Source of the DNA: Plumapathes pennacea
Taxonomy: Eukaryota; Cnidaria; Anthozoa; Antipatharia; Myriopathidae
Assembly (NCBI GenBank): GCA_964036295.1
Contig: OZ038466.1
Coordinates: 25,189,997-25,253,996 of the forward strand
Reading direction: 5' to 3'
Length of the DNA stretch: 64,000 nt
Numbering within the stretch: position 1 is the stretch's first letter; the number at the start of each line of letters is the position of its first letter. Position numbers and translations under genes: made by a program. Under the pieces are notes generated by a model. It did no database searches. It was given only the letters and a program-made list of their open reading frames with translations, and was not told where the DNA came from. Below, piece by piece: positions 57,101-64,000 of this stretch.

Positions 57101-59556
57101 TATTATTGTTCAGAACTATCTCGCAGCTCGGGTGTTCCCGCTGTGAACAGCATTAGTTTAAAGACGGACAGCAGCAGTCAAATGGATGTCAAATTGGACT
57201 GGGCTGCTGCTAACCTTTCTTTCCACTTGTCATCGCCATGTCTGTCAAGATGGTGGACATCAGGAGGAAAAACTTCCAGTCTTCTCGCACATCTTTTTTA
57301 AATTCGCTACCTTTGAATAGATGTGCTTCCTGTACACGGCGTATTGCCTTTATGGCTTGTTTAGGGTTTTGGATCGCCTGCAAAGAAATTAAAATCGATT
57401 AAAACCAAAGTGGAAAAAAGGAAGCACAACTGGGAACTAAGGCCAGAACAATTTCTACAAAATCTAGGATGGAAAGAACGAGAAGGGACAAGACACAAAA
57501 CACAAGGCAGACTGAAACAAGAAAAGACCAGAATCCTGAATTGGCCATTTCTGAGTTCCCTGATTGTGACAATTTCTTCGTAGACGTGTTTAAACTAAGG
57601 TTTCTTCCTCAATATTTTTCAGTATTTGAAATATTCGTTTAGAAACAACTTTACCTGATTGTGAATGTAGAGCAAGAGCAGATGTAGATCGAACCAGTTC
57701 ATCTTGGCCTGGCTAATCCTGCGAAGAAAGCCAATTTCCTGGAAATCTTTCGCGTTTGGGTTTGTTATCCTTTCGCATTCGTCCAAAAAGACTTTGTTCC
57801 TTATGCCGCTCTTTTTCTTGTTGAGAATGCGACCGATGGCCTCTTGAATAAACTCGGCAGAGTAGCGTAACTGACCTTTCTTTCTGTACGCTGTAGCCCC
57901 GGCAAGCCTCGTTAGCTTGTCAACGACCACACCAAGTTCCTTCAAATCTTCGTCGGCGATAGTCTCTCGAAGTAAGTACTCCTGCTCCATGTAGATCACC
58001 ATAAGAGCAAGTACGCGACTGTAGACCGTCAGACGGTTCATTTGTTGCTGTGGCCCGGCGTCGGTAAAGACACTGTTTGATTGAATTAAAGGGTCTCGCA
58101 GGATTTTTTCGACTCTCCTTATTTGGGCATTGCAGCTTTTGGTATTCCCCTTGCAGATGAGGTGTAACAGCAGTTGTTGTGCGTGTTTTATGACTGTCGG
58201 GCTGTCTGTGCATTTGCAGCTCAGCTTGGCGAGGATCACGTACGTCTCAATGGCTCTGAAGTCGTCTTTGAGGCAGGACTCTTCCAGGAGTGGCAGAATT
58301 TCTTGTAGGAGTAACTGTTCTTGATCGTCCCGTGCGTCTGCTGTTAGTTTGGAGAAGCTTTGTAGGAAAGTGTCCACGTCTTTGAAGAATTCACCCACCC
58401 GGCCGCTCCTTTTGGGATCTAAAATAACAATCACCATTGTCAAAATTGTGATCACCACCACCACCACCATCCCATCATCATCATCAATCATCGCTATCAT
58501 TGTAAAGGCAAAGTAAAAAAAGTAATTTATTTGTTTAACGATGTAGTTCCGTCAGTTCTGTTACTGTATCAATGAAAGATCATTAATCGCCATCATCATC
58601 GCCACCGCAATGGAGGTGGTAATGGTAATGAAATCATAGTGATGGTATTCTTCATCTACTCGGATGTCTGATTGTTTCTTCAGCTCTTTCCGGGTTTATT
58701 ACCTTTCTTGGCTGCAGCTGTGATCACCCTTCCTGGTTCTGGATTCCATAATTTCTCAGTGTGGAAGGGAACTTTTCCCCGCGTTACACAGTATCCGGGG
58801 CCGATGTTGGTTGGTTGGAACGCGTTATGACTTGCTTCGCTCAAGGTTTCCTCTTCATTCTCATTTCCTTCAACGCGACAACAAAGAAAACGAGGCAGTT
58901 AGCAGAATACAACTGTAGCTTTTGTACCCTTTCACTCCCAAGAGTGAATTTGATCAACTTCAAATTTCTCTTTTCATTTTCTCACTAGAAATATATCACA
59001 TGGTGAGGTAAACTTGATCAAACTACCAACTCTCACAACAGCACTCATACATTTTCTAAGTTGTTGGGAGAATTTGTATTCTGAGCGAGTGAGTGAAAGA
59101 GAAAGAGCATTACGACCATGTCGATGCTCAGGCCGAGCCCTAGTTAGAATGAATCCTAATTATTTTGTCCCCTGTGTTCGGATTTCAAGTTCTTTGGCTC
59201 GTCCAGTAGTCTGCTCAGGCCGAGCCCTAGTTAGAATGAATCCTAATTATTTTGTCCCCTCTGTTCGGATTTCAAGTTCTTTGGCTCGTCCAGTAGTCTA
59301 AGTGTTGATAGTTGTAATATTTTTTTGGTTGTAGAATATGCTTTTCCGAGCAAGAAAACGACTGACCAGACAAAGAAAATAAACAAACAAACAAACAAAC
59401 AGGACAAGACACACACAGAGCAAGACACACACAGGACAAGACACACACAGGTGAGTTAGTCACATCTGTTACCTGGTTGGTTGATTATAGTAGTCCCCTC
59501 TCCCACGATGATGTGGCCTCTACCCGACTGACGGACATTCACAATTCTAGGTCTGT
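48165..59556 (-). CDS. Dual tyrosine-kinase-like pseudokinase with Tyr-rich tail (5' end not found)
   Basis: Fourteen minus-strand exons, all junctions in phase: 59556-59473, 58867-58703, 58418-57655, 57377-57215, 56898-55904, 55563-55407, 55086-55022, 54325-54221, 53911-53777, 53470-53291, 52417-52233, 51530-51371, 50978-50833, 49668-48165. They give about 1,601 residues. Residues ~85-390 look helical. Kinase-like domain 1 (~495-776) has ASVK but IVHRSVMARN (Asp missing) and SLDFARP, then RWAAPE and CWVMDRNKRP. Domain 2 (~800-1100) has VAVE (Lys missing), IVHGDLRAEN and VSRFGR (DFG Asp missing), then RWSAPE and CWPYKRLQRPPF. The ~500-residue tail is rich in YxN and YEEV-type sites plus PIPAPR. 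No membrane segment or SH2 seen. The layout recalls JAK, but I see no FERM domain. Probably a signalling scaffold (inference). The start codon lies upstream, unidentified. Confidence 0.8.
50075..50211. mobile_element. Palindromic MITE
   Basis: TTATTACATGGGAAGGAGTG and ..GCACGACTTTTCGTGTAATAA form the ends. Inside, GTGCAATACGGC and GCCGTATTGCAC pair. It lies in the last intron of the pseudokinase gene, directly left of the composite MITE. Confidence 0.8.
50220..50593. mobile_element. Composite MITE, copy 2 of the near-identical pair
   Basis: Same length (374 bp) and almost the same sequence as 35774-36147. It is in the last intron of the pseudokinase gene. Confidence 0.88.
53100..53175. repeat. 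Dispersed repeat segment
   Basis: ATGCAAATCAAACTCATTTTC and GTTTCAAACAG recur, inverted, at about 59715-59775. Both lie within or near the pseudokinase gene. Confidence 0.55.
54648..54673. repeat. Poly(G) run
   Basis: Long G run in an intron of the pseudokinase gene. The length is probably unreliable. Confidence 0.9.
58926..59100. mobile_element. MITE of the TTAACCCTTT family, intronic copy
   Basis: Left end ACCCTTTCACTCCCAAGAGTG matches the copy at 21147; the right end is degenerate. It lies between the first two identified exons of the pseudokinase gene. Confidence 0.65.
59125..59298. repeat. 86-bp tandem duplication
   Basis: Two nearly identical units start TGCTCAGGCCGAGCCC at 59125 and 59211, differing by about one base. 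A short ACACACAGGACAAGAC tandem repeat follows at about 59398-59450. Confidence 0.93.
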
Positions 59557-60493
59557 CTATAGTGAAGAAGATGAGAACGCTGTCAATTGATTACTTTGTT
59601 TAGCAACAACAATGACAACAAGACCACACTGTCAAGTTGTGGTACCCTTTGAAACACGAAAAGGAAGGGCGTTGCTGGGAGGACATTTTTGAGATGTCTG
59701 TTGCGTCTGTTTCAAACGGAGCCCTATTGCGATTTCTTTCTTATGAAAATGAGTGCGATTTGCATGAAAATGAACAACTACTTCACTAAAAAAAACTGTT
59801 TCAAGCCATTTCTGAGCGTTTTTCTCAGGGTTCCCATGCTTATCTTTGTATTTAAGTTTTGCATGAGTCATTCGATCTATCTCTCGTTTTGTTTAGTTAT
59901 TTGTTTCCGTCTTTGTTATGACCTTTAACCTTTCTATTCTTTTCTTTTTTACTAATGAAATAACATGACAAACAGGGATGATTTTTGAAGAACTTCATAA
60001 GAACGCGTAGCCATAGTAATGGTGTGGTTGAACACTTCCTGGTTCTTGATAGTAGACACAAGTGTCGAGCAGCAGACAACTGATCGGCCAAGCTCTATCA
60101 AGTCTTTAGCAACCACTCTTGTTCAATTCCATTTGTTACGAGAACTTATTTGGAACTGATTTTGTGTTAAGTAAATGTTGACGTGGATTTGTTGATGCCG
60201 ACTGGACTTTTATCAGAGTGAAAGAAACATTTCTCGAGGCTTCACAGTGGGGGCTAACTGCGTCTTATATTTCCATGGTTACTTTTCAGTGCAAGTCTGT
60301 AAAAAGGCGGTCTGCAGGGGAATCCCTTTCGCTTCTAAAAATATAGAAACACTAATGCGATTGGTATGCCGGCCATTTTTATTTAAATCTTTTGCGACAT
60401 CGATTTCTGCAAGAGTTCTGATTCAGTGATTTCGATTGATTTCTACCGGAGCTCAGTTTAACCAGTGTTTGTTGTTCAAGGAATACTGCGATT

Positions 60494-60684
60494 TAGTATA
60501 TACCACACAAGTGAATAGTGCTTTTCGCGTGCTCTGATTGGCTTCTCAATCTCGGAATATCAAGTGCTATTCACCTCCCGGCGGCTTCCGGTAAAACAAA
60601 ATGGCGCGCGAACCCAATTTTTGCCCACTTTCGTCGGAAATAAAATAGCTATTTGGGAGTTGGCTATTAAACTTGCGTGGTATT
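60494..60684. mobile_element. MITE with TAGTATATACCACACAAG ends, copy 1
   Basis: Begins TAGTATATACCACACAAG. Its interior (AATGGCGCGCGAACCCAATT) matches, in reverse, the copy at 62846-63038. The right end is degenerate. Confidence 0.75.
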
Positions 60685-62737
60685 CGCCTCAGTGTCGGTG
60701 AATAATTATTAACTAATGCTGTTTCGTAGTGCCGGTATTGGGCATATATGTTGCGGGAAGTTTTGTTTGCGTTGTTTCACGATATGTTACTTTCGTTTGT
60801 CGACGTGGCCTCGCTCAATTTGCATCCCTTACGATCACAACCGGTCGTGTTTAACGGATTACATTTCGAACAGAAAATATACAAATCGCGGGTGTACTTC
60901 GTTCAAGACTGAAAATTTGCTTGCATGACACTAGTGTATAAAATATCCGGTGCTTATTTATGTATCGGAATTTGAGTAACTGCACTTCCGCATCTGTTTT
61001 CTATACGCAAATCAACATGCTGTACAGTTCTACGAGTAACTGTTTCTTTTCTTTTTGTTTTGACTCGCTGGGCCATCCAAAGCTGACTTCTGTATCGCAA
61101 ATGCGCAAGAAAATCGAGTTAGTGGTCGGATGATACTGGAACTATTTATATCGTTTGTGTTGCGGCACTTGAAATCTCTGAGCTTGTTTGCAATTGGGTT
61201 ATCATGGACGCACGGCGGCCAGATAAGTTAACTTAACACTGTGCTAATCATTCGAATAACAACATCAGAACGGAGACAATATGTAATAACTCTTGTGATC
61301 AGACGATCTTTGTACTGATTCACCTGTTGCTTGCGGTTCTTCTCTGCTTGGTTCGTCTGAAGCCATTTGGGTTTCGTGCAACCCGCTTTAGCTGGCTGTT
61401 AGCTGCAAATGTTCTCGCCTAAAGAGTCTGTGAACAACTGATTGGCTTTCTTTATGTTTCAGCACCGAATTCCATGGAAACAAATACGGGAAAGCCCCCG
61501 GAAGTGACGAGGTTTACCCAAACTTGTCTGAATGTTCATTTGCCGCTGTGGACGGCCCAGCCATGACTATCAAAACTTACACGGACATAGAAGTATTCCA
61601 AACTCAATATTTTCATCGTTGAGGTAGTACTTTTCTTTTTAAATGACGTTCTGTACTTTAAAAGTGCTTAAAGGAACTCAATGATGTATTTTGTACAAAC
61701 AGGAAGTTAATACGATTGGATGCCTAATCTATTTTTCCTCATTGTTTCAAGAGCGCTTCGCAACAGTTTCTTGTCGTGCCCTTCTGTTATCTTGTGCTGA
61801 CTCGTGCTGGCCAATTGAATTCGCGCTTTGCAGGTCGTTTGTAGTTTTGATGTACTAAACTTCAAAATTTCCAATCCAGCATGGAACAGTGGATAAATTT
61901 TGCAGGCTATAAATAATACATTCGCGTGAGCGATATAGCCTTCAACCAAATATAACTTCACATTCTATTGTGCAACGTTTAAATATCGAACAGAGACCAC
62001 AATTTATCACCGTAAACACTCCTATTGCAAGTTTGGGTCGCGTAGTTGTAATGTATTGCGCCGGCCGAATGGTTGGTGGGGTTTTTCCGGTTTTGCAGGA
62101 ATGAGTTATTCCTGTTTCTATTTCATTTGTGGTTTTCAAATTTACTTTATTACAAACACCGAGTTCACACAAACAAACAGCCAGTTCTTGTGTGTCGGGA
62201 AAACGTGTTGAGCTGTTGCAAGTCTCGCTCTCACAGCTTTTGCTAACTTTACAGAAGAAAATTCATTCCTTTATTCATACTATTGCTTCTTTTCACATTC
62301 TTCCAATTCCAATTCTCGTTTTTACTGTTCGCGATGATGGCCACGTTTTTGTGGGTCAGCTTTATCTGAGAGTATATTTTATTACATTTTACCTACTGTT
62401 TCACGTTTGTTTGTTCTACTGTCCTCACGCAAACACGACGCAGCGAGAGCATTTGACGTTATAGTTAAGCGCTCTCTTTGTAGCACAAGAACTAGTGTTG
62501 ACTTGTGCTTCGTCTTAATCGGGTTAGCAATGAAAAAATGATTGGAAAGTTATTGATGTGTACCAAATGCTTTGAGATAATTGCTTTTGGTGACGTTTTG
62601 AACGCCCGTCAGAGCAAAAAGGGGCCGGAGACCTGTGAAAGAACTAATGCTGGAAACGGCAACATTCTTTACGTAGTTTAACCCTTTCACTCCCAAGTCA
62701 ATTGCAATGTTCTCTTTAGGTTTTTCACAAGATATTT

Positions 62738-62844
62738 AACAATTATTCGCCGAAGTGAAGGTGAATAGCGGTGGATATTTACCGAGCCGTTTCGACGAGG
62801 TAAATATCCACCGCTATTCACCTCCACTTCGGCGAATAATTGTT
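62738..62844. repeat. Near-perfect palindrome, arms about 45 bp
   Basis: The AACAATTATTCGCCGAAGTG arm is mirrored by CACTTCGGCGAATAATTGTT with one mismatch inside. The centre is around 62791. Confidence 0.9.
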
Positions 62845-62845
62845 T

Positions 62846-63038
62846 TAGTATATACCACACAAGTTAATAGCCAATTCCCAAATAGCTATTTTATTTCCGA
62901 CAAAAGTGGGCAAAAATTGGGTTCGCGCGCCATTTTGTTTTACAAAGCCACCGGGAGGTGAATAGTACTTGAAATTCCGAGATTGAGGAGCCAATCAGAG
63001 CGCGCGAAAAGCACTATTCACTTGTGTGGTATATACTA
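62846..63038. mobile_element. MITE with TAGTATATACCACACAAG ends, copy 2 (nested)
   Basis: Ends TAGTATATACCACACAAG and CTTGTGTGGTATATACTA are perfect inverted repeats. It sits inside an older MITE. Confidence 0.88.
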
Positions 63039-63256
63039 AACAGCATTATACGGAAGAGAAGACCTGGTTTTTGATGGCGTTCTCAGTTTCTCTCCACATC
63101 ACTCATACATATTCTTCTGGATTTGTTGAGAGAATCTGCATTTTGAACTTGGAAGTAAAGGGTTTAATACATCATTGAGACAATCTATGTTTTTGTAGCC
63201 TTGCTTGTAGTACGATATTGCTACACTCTTGTGCAGCTCCCTTTGTTATGCATCTG

Positions 63257-63545
63257 CTACAGCTTTGTATTATACACGTCTGTTGCTGTTGTGTCCGGAA
63301 TTATATCATAGATGCGTTCTTCTGGCACGTACGACAAACAAGAGGCTTGGTTTACGTAGATATAGTAGTGGTTTTCGAGGAATTCTCTCGAGCACATTAT
63401 GCTGATGTTGTCTTCCATGGGGTGCAGTTCATCCGGTAGCACATGGCTCGCACCCTCGGGCTGTCTCACTGCAGTGTCCAGGCTCACGGAACTCTCCTCG
63501 TGATGATTCAGCCAAACACGCATCATCCAAGAGCTCATTGGCTGC
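63257..63545 (-). CDS. Last exon of a second dual-pseudokinase paralogue
   Basis: The acceptor at 63546 and the reading phase are the same as in the last exon of the gene at 48165-59556. The start aligns: QPMSSWMMRVWLNHHEES against EPMKSWMMKVWLIQHAED, then DELHPMEDNISIMCSREFL against DELHPTGEKIRSMCSREFL. The tail stops after 95 residues (ending TDVYNTKL) instead of 500, still with several Tyr sites (NHYYIYVNQ). Upstream exons lie past the right edge. It is a tandem duplicate with a truncated tail. Confidence 0.75.
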
Positions 63546-63568
63546 CTACACAATATATAATAAAGATA

Positions 63569-63872
63569 TTTATTATATAGACACGAGTGTTTTACTGGAA
63601 AATATACCGTGCGTGAAATCCATACGAAACTACATCCGGGACCCGAGTGGCGTATTTTCCATATCCTCACTAGTGAAGATATCGTTGGCATCATTTCCCG
63701 CTTTTGCACGGTTGTTTGTGCAATTTCTCGTAAAACACTCGTGTCTAATATAATAAAAAGAAAATTACACGGCGGCTTGAATATATGGATTTTATTTTCG
63801 AGTGGTAAAAACAATATTTTACCACTCGAAAATAAAATTCATATCTTCGCGCCGCCGTGTAATGTCCTCTAT
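63569..63872. mobile_element. Composite MITE with ACACGAGTGTTTTAC ends, copy 2
   Basis: Close match to 37281-37584, in the same orientation. It lies in the intron directly upstream of the paralogue's last exon. Confidence 0.82.
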
Positions 63873-64000
63873 ATACAATAGACAGAGATACACAATAGAC
63901 TGGTGAACAGACGTTTACAAACAGGAAGCCAAAGTAACGCGACTTCGTTTGCAAATTCTTTTTGCATCTCGTATTGTACAATCAGCTTGAAAAGGCAAAT

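Larger units (their letters stand above)
62677..63166. mobile_element. TTAACCCTTT-family MITE interrupted by other elements
   Basis: The outer ends (TTTAACCCTTTCACTCCCAAG; CTTGGAAGTAAAGGGTTTAA) match the family, but the body is split by the palindrome at 62738-62844 and the MITE at 62846-63038. Confidence 0.75.
59557..63256. other. Upstream region of the pseudokinase gene and intergenic DNA
   Basis: No confirmed exon. A minus-strand stretch at about 60117-59940 (VAKDLIELGRSVVCC..., later TMATRSYEVLQ) could be a further exon but has no convincing donor. A plus-strand frame at 61463-61621 follows an acceptor-like TTTCAG; no family is recognised and its upstream exons are not found. The rest is MITE-derived. 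Confidence 0.4.

Noticed and set aside
61463..61621. Plus-strand terminal exon candidate (HGNKYGKAPGSDEVYPNLSE)
   Set aside because: Acceptor and frame are fair, but no upstream exon, start codon or family could be found.
1..64000. tRNA, rRNA or snRNA genes
   Set aside because: Looked for while reading; no convincing cloverleaf with A and B boxes or rRNA/snRNA core was seen, though a covariance-model scan could find what I missed.

Overview
This is nuclear DNA from an animal, most likely an anthozoan cnidarian (stony coral or a close hexacoral relative). The evidence is spliced, conserved metazoan genes with short GT-AG introns, AT-rich introns and intergenic DNA, many small palindromic MITE-like repeats, and fast-evolving tandem families. 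The species call is inference. All gene models below were assembled by hand from splice signals and reading-phase continuity, with no alignment available.

Region 1 (1-12.7 kb) is compact and conserved. A minus-strand EPHX4/ABHD7-like epoxide hydrolase runs off the left edge. It is divergent, across about 0.2 kb, from GTF2F1 (TFIIF alpha, 10 exons, 575 aa). That gene is followed within 0.25 kb by the C9orf72 orthologue (9 exons, about 471 aa). Region 2 (12.7-20.5 kb) has no conserved gene. It holds four short ORFs with one common layout: a hydrophobic segment right at the N-terminus, then a charged tail of roughly 25-40 residues. Region 3 (20.5-27.5 kb) is a RAVER-type three-RRM protein with a glutamine-rich tail (14 exons, 852 aa) and a tandem-repeat 3' region. 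Region 4 (27.5-34 kb) has an unrecognised plus-strand gene end and an ankyrin-repeat protein resembling ANKRD34/63.

Region 5 (34-44 kb) is a tandem array on the minus strand: four nearly identical intronless genes of 200-202 aa, a truncated fifth copy, and a divergent relative. The three copies with the same upstream region carry an interferon-response-like element (three GAAA-type units at 2-nt spacing) just upstream of a TATA-like sequence. I recognise no known family. Region 6 (44-48 kb) is dominated by palindromes, a 288-bp tandem duplication and a long foldback element.

Region 7 (48-60 kb) is one large minus-strand gene. It encodes an N-terminal helical region, two tyrosine-kinase-like domains in tandem that both lack essential catalytic residues, and a 500-residue tail rich in tyrosine motifs. 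The last exon of a paralogue with a much shorter tail sits at 63.3-63.5 kb, so the locus is itself tandemly duplicated. The 60-63 kb interval is mostly nested MITEs.

The best candidates for undescribed biology are the dual pseudokinase scaffold, the tandem family with IRF-like promoter elements, and the small membrane-protein cluster. The three together look like accessory, rapidly evolving loci beside a block of housekeeping genes.
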